A stretch of DNA of 64,000 bases, from the NCBI RefSeq assembly GCF_002160145.1, contig NZ_NFKA01000005.1, forward strand, positions 110,949 through 174,948. Direction: 5' to 3'. Every line of letters starts with the position of its first letter. The stretch's first letter is position 1. A program made the translations under genes and the position numbers. The notes beneath the pieces are model-generated. The model was given only the letters and a program-made list of their open reading frames with translations. It searched no databases and had not been told where the DNA came from. Shown piece after piece: positions 26,064 through 34,304 of this stretch. This DNA comes from Gemmiger sp. An194. GTDB taxonomy: Bacteria; Bacillota; Clostridia; Oscillospirales; Ruminococcaceae.

Positions 26064-27028
26064 TCCATCTTCTCCGAGTGAATCATCCAACCCAACCGCA
26101 GCATCCATTCACCACCACAGGCGAGAAGCGCTGCAATTCGGTTTTTTCTTCTTGCCCTGGGGTCTTTCAAAACGCGCAATCGACTGTTTTTCAGTACAGT
26201 CCATATCTCCCTGCGTTTTTGTCGGTAGCTCTCTTCTGCGGGAAGCATCAGCAACACCTGGCAATAACAGCTAAACCGGCGGCAGCAAGCGGCAGGCTCC
26301 TGTTCCGGAAACCGCATTTGAATAAAGTGATACATTTCGTCTGCACTGACCAATTCGTCAAAGCGGCGGGGTTCGAATTTTCTTGCCATGATACTATCCG
26401 GTCGCTGCCAGTAGTAATATAACGCAGCATCGCAAACCGCAATTTTTTCTGCCATAGCGAAAAAACGATAGGTGGTGGCAAGATCTTCAAACAGTCGCCC
26501 TTCCGGATACAGACACTCTTTTGCATGGCGAGTCAAATACAATTTTCCCCATGCATTGGTCTCTATCCGTCCCTGATATAACATTTCTGCCAACGCGTCC
26601 TGCCGGTTCAGGCAGAAAAAGCGATTTTCGACCTCATCTGCAGTTACATCTTTTTCTGCTGACACTTTCTGGTTTCCGCAAACCGTCAGCTCTGCGCCCG
26701 TACGCTCCGCCAGTTCCCACAAACGCTCCACATATTCCGGATGAACCCAGTCATCACTGTCAACAAAGGTGATATATTCACCCTTCGCATCCATTGTTCC
26801 TGCATTACGCGCCGCGGAAAGACCCCGGTTCATTTGATGAATTGTACGGATACGCGCATCCTGTGCCGCGAAAGTATCGCACATTTCTCCGCAGCGATCC
26901 GGACTTCCGTCATCGACCAGTATGATCTCTAAATTCGGGTATGTTTGGCTCTGCAAGCTCAACACACAGCGGGAAAGATACTCCTGAACCCGGTAAACCG
27001 GGACCACAACAGAAATGAGTGGCTTCAT
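26060..27028 (-). CDS. Glycosyltransferase family 2
   Basis: A 322-residue GT2 enzyme: ISVVVPVYRVQEYLSRCVLSLQSQ, EIILVDDGSPDRCGEMCD, GLSAARNAGTMDAKGEYITFVDSDDWVHPEYVE. The DSDD motif binds the metal and nucleotide. The C-terminal third is variable. Both ends overlap neighbours by four bases (ATGA), showing tight translational coupling in the glycan operon. The donor is unknown. Confidence 0.9.
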   Translation of the reverse strand: MKPLISVVVPVYRVQEYLSRCVLSLQSQTYPNLEIILVDDGSPDRCGEMCDTFAAQDARIRTIHQMNRGLSAARNAGTMDAKGEYITFVDSDDWVHPEYVERLWELAERTGAELTVCGNQKVSAEKDVTADEVENRFFCLNRQDALAEMLYQGRIETNAWGKLYLTRHAKECLYPEGRLFEDLATTYRFFAMAEKIAVCDAALYYYWQRPDSIMARKFEPRRFDELVSADEMYHFIQMRFPEQEPAACCRRFSCYCQVLLMLPAEESYRQKRREIWTVLKNSRLRVLKDPRARRKNRIAALLACGGEWMLRLGWMIHSEKME

Positions 27029-28152
27029 CTCTCTTCCCCCTTACCGGCCAGTCTTCGATAATACTCCTGCAAATCCCGGGCTTGCTGGGCACCATCAAAT
27101 CCTTTTTGCGCGATGAGCGCGGCTTTTTCCTGTCTTTGGTCAGGGATTCGCGCATTTTCAACAATCCAATGCGCCCATTGACATGCGGTATTCTCCAGTG
27201 AAAACCGTTCTGCCCGGTTTGTGAGAATCGCCTCCTCTGTCACTTGATCGGACAAAAGACACGGCAGTCCGCTGCACTGCGCTTCTATTGCAACGACCGG
27301 CAACCCTTCATAAAAGCTTGGCAGGCAAAAAGCATCCATTGCATCATAATAAGGCGCCGTATTCTGCTTACCGCCCAAAAAGACAACGTCTTTTTCCAGC
27401 CCTTTCTCACGCACCAGATCCTGGATTTGCTGTGTCAACTCTCCTTCACCGATCATTAGAAGCTTTGCTTTGGTCATTTTACGCAGTTCCGCAAATATTT
27501 CCACCAGGAAACGGTGATTTTTCTGATAACAAAAGCGCCCAACATGCCCCAGCACCAAAGTATCCTGCTCAATTTGCAGCTGCTCCCGCAACCGATTGCG
27601 CTGCCCCTCATCGAAGGCAAACCGTGCCGTATCAATGGCATTGGGCAAAACAATAACCTTCTTTTGCTCCACGGCCCGATGACCATACATCCACTCCGCA
27701 GCTTTTTTTCCGCAGGCAAACCAGTGGGTGGCAAACAGCTTGTTGAATGGACGCAGCAAATATTTTAAAATCGTCTTTTTCCCTTCACCGCGGTGGGCGG
27801 TGGAATGATTGTGACAGATCCGCACCGGCACTCCTGCTCTCCAGGCGCAAAACATCGAGAACACATTCATCGTGTTGATATGCGCATGTACAATCGCATA
27901 CCTTCCCTGGCGCAGCTGTTTCGTCAGCTGTTTTTGCCAGGCCCACATGCGGGAATAGGGCGGAAGCATAAATATGCCCGCCCCTGCCTGCTCCAGCTCT
28001 TCTTTTTGCGGAAACTCGGAATCCGAATCCACAAAGAAGTCGAACTGAACCTTCGTTTTGTCCATGGCGCGGTAGTAATTCATCACCACCGCTTCCACGC
28101 CTCCCCGGTTCATTTTGCCCATGATCTGGGCAACACGCAACGGTTCACTCAT
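27025..28152 (-). CDS. Glycosyltransferase family 4 (GT-B)
   Basis: A 375-residue GT4 enzyme. It opens with RVAQIMGKMNRGGVEAVVMNYYRAM, the acceptor-side domain, and has the donor-side VLGHVGRFCYQKNHRFLVEIF and the E-x7-E motif in PSFYEGLPVVAIEAQCSGLP. This type is common in capsule clusters (EpsF-like), transferring a hexose with retention. The start MSEPLR follows GGAG. It is the second gene of the operon after glf. Confidence 0.9.
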   Translation of the reverse strand: MSEPLRVAQIMGKMNRGGVEAVVMNYYRAMDKTKVQFDFFVDSDSEFPQKEELEQAGAGIFMLPPYSRMWAWQKQLTKQLRQGRYAIVHAHINTMNVFSMFCAWRAGVPVRICHNHSTAHRGEGKKTILKYLLRPFNKLFATHWFACGKKAAEWMYGHRAVEQKKVIVLPNAIDTARFAFDEGQRNRLREQLQIEQDTLVLGHVGRFCYQKNHRFLVEIFAELRKMTKAKLLMIGEGELTQQIQDLVREKGLEKDVVFLGGKQNTAPYYDAMDAFCLPSFYEGLPVVAIEAQCSGLPCLLSDQVTEEAILTNRAERFSLENTACQWAHWIVENARIPDQRQEKAALIAQKGFDGAQQARDLQEYYRRLAGKGEER

Positions 28153-28210
28153 GGGATTTCTCCGTTCCACTTTCGCTTACCCGAACACGCGAAAGTTTTC
28201 CATCTCTTGC

Positions 28211-29317
28211 TCAGGCCAGTTCAGCACACACTCGGTTCAGCGCCACTTCCACGACCTTGTCCATATCGTAGTACTGATACTCACCCAGACGGCCACCGAA
28301 GATCACATTTTCCTCACCAGCGGCCAGTTCCTTGTACTTTGCATACAGAGCGCTGTTCTTCTCATCGTTCACCGGGTAGTAAGGCTCATCACCCAGCTTC
28401 CATTCCGCACTGTATTCCCGGCTGATGACTGTCTTCTCCTGAGTACCAAATTCAAAGTGCTTATGCTCGATCACACGGGTATAGGGAGTCTTCGCATCGG
28501 TGTAGTTCACCACCGCGTTGCCCTGGTAGTTGGTCTCATTCAGCACCTCGGTCTCAAAGCGCACGCTGCGGTACTCCAGCACGCCCAGCTTATAGGCAAA
28601 GTAGGCGTCAATGGGGCCGGTATAGACCACCTTATCGGCCAGGGCGTCCCAGGATGCCTTGTCAGCCAGATAATCCTGGCCCAGGCGTACCTCCACGCCC
28701 TCCAGCATTTTGGCCACCATGGCGGTATAACCGCCCACGGGAATGCCCTGATACAGCGCGTTGAAGTAGTTATTGTCGTAGGTGAGGCGCACGGGCAGGC
28801 GCTTGATAATGAAGGCGGGCAGCTCGGTGCAGGGGCGGCCCCACTGCTTTTCCGTGTAGCCCTTGATCAGCTTCTCATAGATGTCCACACCCACCAGATT
28901 GATGGCCTGCTCCTCCAGGTTTCTGGGATTCTCGGTGTAGTTTGCTTTGCGCTGCTCCTCAATTTTGGCGGCAGCTTCAGCAGGAGTGATCACACCCCAC
29001 ATCTTATTGAAGGTATTCATGTTGAAGGGCATGTTGTAAATTTCACCCTTATAGTTTGCAATAGGACTGTTGGTATAACGATTGAAAACAGCGAACTGAT
29101 TCAGATAGTCCCAGACTTCCTTATTGTTGGTGTGGAAGATGTGGGCACCGTACTGGTGCACCTGAATCCCTTCCATTTCGTGAGTATAAATATTGCCTGC
29201 GATATGGTCCCGTTTATCGATCACAAGGCAGGTCTTACCCGCTTTGGTCAGCTCCCGGGCAAACACCGCGCCGTACAGACCAGCACCGACGATCAGATAA
29301 TCATATTGCTTGTTCAT
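28211..29317 (-). CDS. glf: UDP-galactopyranose mutase
   Basis: A 368-residue flavoenzyme converting UDP-galactopyranose to UDP-galactofuranose. The FAD-binding N-terminus reads DYLIVGAGLYGAVFARELTKAGKTCLVIDKR, followed by HIAGNIYTH and QYGAHIFHTNNKEVWDY, all diagnostic. ARG-rich substrate residues lie in the KRLPVRLTYDNNYFN region. The start follows AAGGAGAG. It is the first gene of the operon behind a near-consensus promoter and implies galactofuranose in the surface glycan. Confidence 0.96.
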   Translation of the reverse strand: MNKQYDYLIVGAGLYGAVFARELTKAGKTCLVIDKRDHIAGNIYTHEMEGIQVHQYGAHIFHTNNKEVWDYLNQFAVFNRYTNSPIANYKGEIYNMPFNMNTFNKMWGVITPAEAAAKIEEQRKANYTENPRNLEEQAINLVGVDIYEKLIKGYTEKQWGRPCTELPAFIIKRLPVRLTYDNNYFNALYQGIPVGGYTAMVAKMLEGVEVRLGQDYLADKASWDALADKVVYTGPIDAYFAYKLGVLEYRSVRFETEVLNETNYQGNAVVNYTDAKTPYTRVIEHKHFEFGTQEKTVISREYSAEWKLGDEPYYPVNDEKNSALYAKYKELAAGEENVIFGGRLGEYQYYDMDKVVEVALNRVCAELA

Positions 29318-29366
29318 ATTATTTTCTCTCCTTGGAAATGGTCGCTATACTCCATGCTAATAACTA

Positions 29367-29395
29367 ATAATACCTCTTTTCCGCATTTTTTGCAA
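29367..29395 (-). promoter_or_regulatory. Sigma-A promoter of the glycan operon
   Basis: On the minus strand, TTGCAA (29390-29395) and TATTAT (29367-29372) are separated by 17 bases, 50 bases before glf. Confidence 0.7.
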
Positions 29396-29463
29396 CGTAA
29401 CACGGTGTTTTTTTGCTGCCAATTCATTGCAAACAGACCAATCTTCCCTTTTTATCACACAAA

Positions 29464-29495
29464 AAGGAGGCCGCTCAAAAAGAGCGGCCTCCTGC
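29464..29495 (-). terminator. Terminator after hpf
   Basis: On the minus strand, GGAGGCCGCTC TTTTT GAGCGGCCTCC is followed by TTTTTG. Confidence 0.9.
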
Positions 29496-29507
29496 ATTCA
29501 CAGATAT

Positions 29508-30029
29508 TTAGTAATCTTCGGGAATCAGCACGCCATAGGTGCCGTTTGCCCGGCGGTAAACCAGCTGGATCTGGTCATCGTCCATGTTGCGGTACAGGTA
29601 GAAGCTGTGCCCCAGCAGATTCATCTGCAGGATCGCCTCTTCGGTGGTGCAGGGTTTCACCACGAAACGCTTCTCGCGGATCACATCGTAGCTTTCCTCC
29701 GGTTCCGGCTCGGCGGGCCATTCCACGGCTGCCGAGCGGGTGAGCTTGTCGCCCAGGCGCTTGCGGTTTTTCACGAGGCGGCGGGTGAGCAGATCAACTG
29801 CATCGTCCAGGGCGTCTTCCATGCGTTCCTGCATCTTTTCCGCCCGGATCACAAGGCCCTTTTCCCGCACTGTTATCTCAACGGTCTGGCCGCTTTTCTC
29901 CACTGTCACCGTTACCTGCGCGTCGGCCTCGCCATCAAAGAACTTGTCCAGCTTGTCCAGCTTTGCCTGCGCTTTCTCGATGAAACTGGGTTTCAGGGAA
30001 ACTTTTCTGCCAGTGCATGTGACCTTCAT
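29508..30029 (-). CDS. hpf: Ribosome hibernation promoting factor, long form
   Basis: A 173-residue long HPF. Residues 1-95 are the S30AE/YfiA domain that binds the 30S subunit; residues 115-173 are the C-terminal dimerisation domain (YDVIREKRFVVKPCTTEEAILQMNLLGHSFYLYRN). The long form pairs ribosomes into inactive 100S dimers in stationary phase. The start follows AAAGGAGG. It is monocistronic, with its own terminator and a probable extended -10 promoter (TGATACAAT, minus strand, near 30111-30119). Confidence 0.96.
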   Translation of the reverse strand: MKVTCTGRKVSLKPSFIEKAQAKLDKLDKFFDGEADAQVTVTVEKSGQTVEITVREKGLVIRAEKMQERMEDALDDAVDLLTRRLVKNRKRLGDKLTRSAAVEWPAEPEPEESYDVIREKRFVVKPCTTEEAILQMNLLGHSFYLYRNMDDDQIQLVYRRANGTYGVLIPEDY

Positions 30030-30213
30030 AAAACCAATGCCTCCTTTGTGGCAAATATCCCGGATATATTTTGTGCTATCCGCATTGATATCTGCCGTTC
30101 TGATGGTTATATTGTATCACATTTGTACAAAAAGAAACAGAGTAAAACCGCACTAACTTGTAAACTTTTTGTGTTGCAACAGTGACAAAACGCTTTCGGT
30201 CAGGAAATGAACA

Positions 30214-30259
30214 AAAAAACCGCGGCCGCTGCCTTTTAGCAGTGAACCGCGGGTTTCTT
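30214..30259 (-). terminator. Terminator of the mazG-to-S1 operon
   Basis: On the minus strand, CCCGCGGTTCACTGC...GCAGCGGCCGCGG is followed by TTTTTTTG. Confidence 0.85.
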
Positions 30260-30276
30260 TTACTGTTCCCAGCTGA

Positions 30277-30756
30277 TCATCCACGCCGGCGGGAATAACC
30301 GCCGCCGCGCCGGTTTTCGGTGACGCGCTTCAGGTCGGAGATCTTCTCCTCACTCTGGCTCTTGAACTTGGCCATCATATCCTCAAAACTCAGATCGCCC
30401 TGGGGCTGCTGCGCCTTGGGCTGCCACACACGGGGACCATCGTTCCGGTTCTGACGGAGAGGACGGCCGCCGTTTGCGCCGCCCTGGCGGGCGGGCCGGG
30501 CCGGACGGGGCTCCGGCGGCAGAGTGCGCTTGATGGAGAGGGCGATCTTGCCGTCCTCGCCGATGTTCATTACCTTGACCTTCACGGTCTGACCTTCGGT
30601 GAGCACCGTGGACAGATCCTCAATAAAGCTGTTGGAAACCTCCGAAATGTGTACCATGCCGGTTTTGCCTTCCGGCAGCGCGACAAACGCGCCGAACTTC
30701 TTCACACCAGTAATCTTGCCTTCCAGGATCGCTCCTACCTCTAACTGTAACGCCAT
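30277..30756 (-). CDS. S1 domain RNA-binding protein (YabR/GSP13-like)
   Basis: A 159-residue protein. Residues 1-75 form an S1 domain (EVGAILEGKITGVKKFGAFVALPEGKTGMVHISEVS...GQTVKVKVMNI); the tail is basic and disordered with RPARPARQGG and a Gly/Arg-rich end. YabR-type proteins bind RNA and associate with ribosomes. It closes the conserved yabO-yabP-yabQ-divIC-yabR order known from Bacillus and Clostridia. Confidence 0.9.
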   Translation of the reverse strand: MALQLEVGAILEGKITGVKKFGAFVALPEGKTGMVHISEVSNSFIEDLSTVLTEGQTVKVKVMNIGEDGKIALSIKRTLPPEPRPARPARQGGANGGRPLRQNRNDGPRVWQPKAQQPQGDLSFEDMMAKFKSQSEEKISDLKRVTENRRGGGYSRRRG

Positions 30757-30850
30757 GTAACCCCTGTTTCTCCTATTATTTCAAAAATTATTTTTTATGT
30801 AAAAGGCCCGCAACACCGGCATCAAATACCGGCCGCCCTTTGCATCCTGT

Positions 30851-31150
30851 TTATTTTCCGGTCATATCCACAAAGACACGCTCGTTGGGCTTCGCATATC
30901 CCAGCTGGTCCCGGGCGACCCGTTCCACGATCTCTTCATCGGTGCCGGACTGCAGAATCCGGCTGAGCTCGTCGTTCTGGGCCTGCTGTGCCTCCAGCTG
31001 CTGCTCCACTGCATCCAGCTGCTGCCGCTTGGCGGCAATTTCCACCTGGTTGAACACCATGCCCACTACCAGATAAGCGGCCAGCGCCACAAGGCCCAGC
31101 CGCAGCACGAGGGAAGAAAAGCCACCCTTCTTTTTTTCGATCTTGGTCAT
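30851..31150 (-). CDS. divIC: DivIC/FtsL family septum formation initiator
   Basis: A 99-residue bitopic protein: a short basic cytoplasmic N-terminus, one membrane helix (about residues 14-32), a coiled coil (35-65, VEIAAKRQQLDAVEQQLEAQQAQNDEL) and the extracytoplasmic DEEIVERVARDQLGYAKPNERVFV motif. It joins the divisome with FtsL and DivIB. Position after yabQ is conserved in spore-forming Firmicutes. The start follows AAAGGGGGG. Confidence 0.9.
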   Translation of the reverse strand: MTKIEKKKGGFSSLVLRLGLVALAAYLVVGMVFNQVEIAAKRQQLDAVEQQLEAQQAQNDELSRILQSGTDEEIVERVARDQLGYAKPNERVFVDMTGK

Positions 31151-31191
31151 ACCCGGCAGCCCCCCTTTGCCGGCGTGCTTTGCGGTACGCC

Positions 31192-31677
31192 TTAAACCTG
31201 GTATTGATTAGAATTATACAACACCTTGGCCTTTTTTTGCAACTGTTTTGTTTGTCGTTTTACCAGAGCAGTGCGCAGTTTTTTCGCCGTCCGGCCTGTT
31301 TCGCGGCCGCACAGACGGCCCACCGGGCGCACTGCTGTGATCCATACCAGCCGCACAGGCAGCAGCACCAGCCACCGAACCAGACTTCGCACCGCGGCAA
31401 GCCCCGGCGCCAGCACAAAAAAATACCCCCACAGCCCGGCAGCGGCGCCGGCAGCCATATACCAGCGCACCGTGCCGCTGTAGCTGCGGCCTGCGGCAAA
31501 GCTGTGCAGCAGCACTGCCGCACACACAAAGGCAGCCAGATCCAGAATCAGACACACCGGGCGGCTGCCACCCAGCAGCCAGCGCGCCCCGTCGTAAGCC
31601 GCCGCCAACAGCAGGCCCAGTCCCAGGCAGCACAGCGCGTCCGCCAGGACCAGTGCCTCGGGAATGTGCGCCGCCAT
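31192..31677 (-). CDS. yabQ: Spore cortex biosynthesis membrane protein YabQ
   Basis: A 161-residue protein with four hydrophobic segments in the first 110 residues and a basic C-terminal tail rich in Arg and Lys. Identity rests on size, topology and its place between yabP and divIC. In Bacillus YabQ sits in the outer forespore membrane and is needed for cortex formation. It begins 6 bases after the yabP stop. Its presence argues that the organism, or a recent ancestor, makes spores. Confidence 0.85.
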   Translation of the reverse strand: MAAHIPEALVLADALCCLGLGLLLAAAYDGARWLLGGSRPVCLILDLAAFVCAAVLLHSFAAGRSYSGTVRWYMAAGAAAGLWGYFFVLAPGLAAVRSLVRWLVLLPVRLVWITAVRPVGRLCGRETGRTAKKLRTALVKRQTKQLQKKAKVLYNSNQYQV

Positions 31678-31683
31678 ACACGC

Positions 31684-31983
31684 TCAGCGGGCCAGGCGGC
31701 GCAGAAAGCCGCCCGGGCTCTTCACCGGCTCCGAATACTGCATATACTCGATGGTGCCGAAGATCTTCAGCTCCCCGGTCTGGATGGAAAGCTCACTCAC
31801 CTGAATGTTCCTCCCTCCGATGACCAGTGTACCCAGCTGGGTTTCCAGAGTAGCCCCCTGTTCGTCGTAGCTTACGATCCGGGTCACACCGGTGGCGGTA
31901 AGGGTCCGCCGATCCTCCACGATCAGGTTGTGGGGCAGCTTGACCGGTTCCGGCGCGGGCTGTTCAAAACGTTTTTCCTGCAT
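31684..31983 (-). CDS. yabP: Sporulation protein YabP
   Basis: A 99-residue soluble protein, close to the Bacillus length. It has the YabP/YqfC pattern PHNLIVEDRRTLTATGVTRIVSYDEQGATLETQLGTLVIGGRNIQVSELSIQTGELKIFG. The start MQEKRF behind AGGTGAAAG is preferred over a GTG twelve codons upstream. YabP is a mother-cell sporulation protein acting with YabQ and SpoIVA-related coat assembly, although details are poorly known. Confidence 0.9.
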   Translation of the reverse strand: MQEKRFEQPAPEPVKLPHNLIVEDRRTLTATGVTRIVSYDEQGATLETQLGTLVIGGRNIQVSELSIQTGELKIFGTIEYMQYSEPVKSPGGFLRRLAR

Positions 31984-32043
31984 TCTTTCACCTGCTTTTG
32001 CCGCAAGGGCTTTTTTCACATTGTATGCAAAAGCAGGCCAGCA

Positions 32044-32289
32044 TTATTCCTCGATGACCTGGTACATCTCCCGGGCCACATCCTTGCCCATGGGTGCGTC
32101 AGTGGACAGCACCTTTACCTTCACCGGCTTGTTGCCGAAGGTAATCTCGATCACGTCGTCCACCTTTACCGCATAGCTGGCCTTGGCGGGCTTGCCGTTC
32201 ACCAGAATGCGGCCTGCGTCGGCCACTTCGTTGGCCACGGTACGCCGCTTGATCAGGCGGCTGACCTTCAGATATTTGTCAATGCGCAT
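32044..32289 (-). CDS. S4 domain RNA-binding protein (YabO/RqcP)
   Basis: An 81-residue S4-domain protein: [52 protein letters not shown]. It matches YabO, now known as RqcP in Bacillus, which works with RqcH in alanine tailing of stalled nascent chains. The start follows GGAAAGGAA; an upstream frame extension has no signals. Operon position between hup and yabP is conserved. Confidence 0.9.
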   Translation of the reverse strand: MRIDKYLKVSRLIKRRTVANEVADAGRILVNGKPAKASYAVKVDDVIEITFGNKPVKVKVLSTDAPMGKDVAREMYQVIEE

Positions 32290-32372
32290 TGCTTGTTCCT
32301 TTCCTCGGATACGAAAAATCCCGCCGCCGGGACCGTGAGGCCACCGGAAGCGGGCAGTGTATTCCAAAAAGC

Positions 32373-32648
32373 TTACTTCGCCACAGCGTCCTTCAGGGCC
32401 TTGCCAGCCTTGAAAGCGGGGGTGGTGGTAGCGGGGATGGTGATCTCCTCTTTGGTGCGGGGGTTGCGGCCCTTGCGAGCGGGACGCTCACGGGTCTCGA
32501 AGGTGCCAAAGCCGACCAGAGACACCTTGTCGCCCTCGGCCAGAGCCTTGGTGATGGCCTCTACAGTAGCATTCACAGCCTGCTCAGCGTCTTTTTTAGA
32601 AAGGCCGGCGTTCTCGGCGACCGCGGCGATCAGTTCAACTTTCGTCAT
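32373..32648 (-). CDS. hup: HU family DNA-binding protein
   Basis: A 91-residue histone-like [58 protein letters not shown] with the Pro-containing DNA-intercalating arm, and [15 protein letters not shown]. It wraps and bends chromosomal DNA. Two ATGs lie six bases apart; the second (32648) sits 9 bases from GGAGG and is preferred. A 19-base palindrome lies between mazG and hup. Confidence 0.97.
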   Translation of the reverse strand: MTKVELIAAVAENAGLSKKDAEQAVNATVEAITKALAEGDKVSLVGFGTFETRERPARKGRNPRTKEEITIPATTTPAFKAGKALKDAVAK

Positions 32649-32679
32649 GTTCATATACCTCCAAATGATTTATCAGTAA

Positions 32680-32698
32680 CAAAGGTGTTACACCTTTG
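32680..32698. repeat. Perfect inverted repeat at the mazG/hup junction
   Basis: CAAAGGTGT, one base, ACACCTTTG. It includes the mazG stop codon and lies about 18 bases before the hup ribosome site. No T-run follows, so it is more likely an RNA processing hairpin or operator than a terminator. Confidence 0.55.
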
Positions 32699-33491
32699 AG
32701 GACTGCTCCTCGTTCTTGGCCTGCCGCCAAAGGGCGCGGCGCTCCTCATCGTTCAGACCGGCAAGTGTTTCACTCCCGGCCAGCTCCTCACAGCGGATGA
32801 TCCGGCTCTGGTACCGATCGGACGCACCGGTGAGCACCTGCTCCGGGTCCACGCCCAGCGCACGGGCCAGACCGGCGGCGGCAAACAGCAGATCGCCCGC
32901 CTCTTCGGCGGCATTCCCCTGCCCCTGCATCGCCTGCTCCAGCTCTGCCAGCTCGTCCTTCACATCGTTCAGGGCGTCCCGCGGCTGCTGATAGGCAAAG
33001 CCGTAGGCCCCTGCCCGCTTCTGCAGCTTGGCTGCCCGCATCAGCGCCGGAAAACTACGTGGTACGCTCTCCAGCCGATCCGTGGCTGTGGCACGGCCCT
33101 TTTCGGCGTTTTTCAGCGCTTCCCAATTGGCCAGCGCCTGACCGGTGGTGGCTGCGGCGGTCTCCTCACCAAACACGTGGGGATGGCGGTAAATCAGCTT
33201 TTTGCAGATGCCGTCGCACACATCGTCAAAGGTAAATGTGCCCTTCTCGGCCTCCATCTGGCTGTGCAGCGCCACCTGGAGCATCACATCACCCAGCTCC
33301 TCACACAGCAGATGTGCGTCGTTCTGGTCGATGGCATCCACCGCTTCATAGGTCTCCTCAATGAAGTTCATCCGGATGGACGCATGGGTCTGCTCCCGGT
33401 CCCAGGGGCAGCCGCCCTGCGGTGCACGCAGCTGCGCCACGATGCGCACCAGGTCCTGTGCATCATACCGCTCCTTGGGTGTGAAGCCCAT
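32688..33491 (-). CDS. mazG: Nucleoside triphosphate pyrophosphohydrolase MazG
   Basis: A 267-residue tandem MazG-fold enzyme that hydrolyses abnormal NTPs to NMPs. The first domain has CPWDREQTHASIRMNFIEETYEAVDAI and LCEELGDVMLQVALHSQMAE-type EExxE/ExxD metal motifs (EETYE, EELGD); the second has KDELAELEQAM and AAEEAGDLLFA. The start MGFTPKER follows GGGGGCGG; the longer frame begins at the transcription start and is not used. It leads the operon with hup and the yab genes. Confidence 0.94.
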   Translation of the reverse strand: MGFTPKERYDAQDLVRIVAQLRAPQGGCPWDREQTHASIRMNFIEETYEAVDAIDQNDAHLLCEELGDVMLQVALHSQMEAEKGTFTFDDVCDGICKKLIYRHPHVFGEETAAATTGQALANWEALKNAEKGRATATDRLESVPRSFPALMRAAKLQKRAGAYGFAYQQPRDALNDVKDELAELEQAMQGQGNAAEEAGDLLFAAAGLARALGVDPEQVLTGASDRYQSRIIRCEELAGSETLAGLNDEERRALWRQAKNEEQSSKV

Positions 33492-33524
33492 GGAAACCGC
33501 CCCCTTCGCTTTGTGACTCCTCAT

Positions 33525-33553
33525 ATTCTACCCTAGATAAAGCGCCATTTCAA
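33525..33553 (-). promoter_or_regulatory. Sigma-A promoter of the mazG operon
   Basis: On the minus strand, TTGAAA (33548-33553) and TAGAAT (33525-33530) are separated by 17 bases. Confidence 0.65.
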
Positions 33554-33688
33554 GCCCTTTTCCCCTATTTTTGGCCCCCGAAGGCCGTTTTCATACCATG
33601 CTATAGAAATCCTGCCCACTTTGGCGCTTTTTTATGGTGAAAACAAAGATTTTTCGCGGGTTTTCTCCCCACCGTTTCTTCACAGAAA

Positions 33689-33725
33689 AAGCGGGCGGCG
33701 GACATTTTTTCGCCCGCCGCCCGCA
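33689..33725 (-). terminator. Terminator after the zinc-ribbon gene
   Basis: On the minus strand, GCGGGCGGCGGGCG...TGTCCGCCGCCCGC is followed by TTTTTCTG. Confidence 0.8.
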
Positions 33726-33800
33726 ACAATTCAATTGGTCTCACGGTTTTTGGCAGGCAGAGTGAACACTACCGCCTGGCCCACGCCCGCGTCGCCGATC

Positions 33801-34202
33801 TTAAAGCTGTGCCCCACAGCCAGAACAAAACAGGGCATCCTCATCAACCTCCGCGCCGCACTGGGGGCAGGTCTTTTTTCCGGGCTCCTGTGCAGGTGCG
33901 GTGTAGGTGTAGGTATAGGTGCTCTGACCCTGGCTCTCCTGCTTCTTCAGCGTTTCGATCTCCTCTTCAATGGCGCTGATCGCGTCCACGTACTTCTTCA
34001 CCAGCAGATCGTTCTTCTCGCCGTTCTTTTCCAGGCTGTAGACCAGTGCGCCCAGCTGGCGCTGCGCCTTGCTCAGGCGGGTCTGGGCGTTCATCAGGTC
34101 CACCTGCTTCTTGCCCTTCTGAGCCAGATCGGTGGCAGTCTTCTTTGCACTGTCGGCCAGCTGTGCACCGGTTTCCAGGATCTTATCCAGATCGATATTC
34201 AT
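33801..34202 (-). CDS. Zinc-ribbon domain protein with N-terminal helix
   Basis: A 133-residue cytoplasmic protein of unknown function. Residues 1-85 are helical and probably coiled (DLAQKGKKQVDLMNAQTRLSKAQRQLGALVYSLEKNG), with a Tyr/Thr linker (TYTYTYT) and a C-terminal zinc ribbon (CPQCGAEVDEDALFCSGCG). Such proteins are common in Clostridia without a known role. It has its own promoter and terminator. The start is preceded by AAAGAGG. Confidence 0.75.
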   Translation of the reverse strand: MNIDLDKILETGAQLADSAKKTATDLAQKGKKQVDLMNAQTRLSKAQRQLGALVYSLEKNGEKNDLLVKKYVDAISAIEEEIETLKKQESQGQSTYTYTYTAPAQEPGKKTCPQCGAEVDEDALFCSGCGAQL

Positions 34203-34271
34203 TAGCCAAACACCTCTTTCTTTTATGGTGCGGCGCGTCAGGCGCGCCGGGAATGCATTGCTTGTTGTTTC

Positions 34272-34300
34272 ATTATACTCTAAGGTGCTGCAGCACGCAA
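34272..34300 (-). promoter_or_regulatory. Sigma-A promoter of the zinc-ribbon gene
   Basis: On the minus strand, TTGCGT (34295-34300) and perfect TATAAT (34272-34277) are separated by 17 bases. A CGGCGCG...CGCGCCG hairpin follows in the leader. Confidence 0.7.
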
Positions 34301-34304
34301 CGGC

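Noticed and set aside
33727..33840. Minus-strand short frame ending AVVFTLPAKNRETN after the zinc-ribbon gene
   Set aside because: It resembles a HATPase tail slightly, but overlaps the zinc-ribbon end out of frame, has no ribosome site and only about 37 codons.
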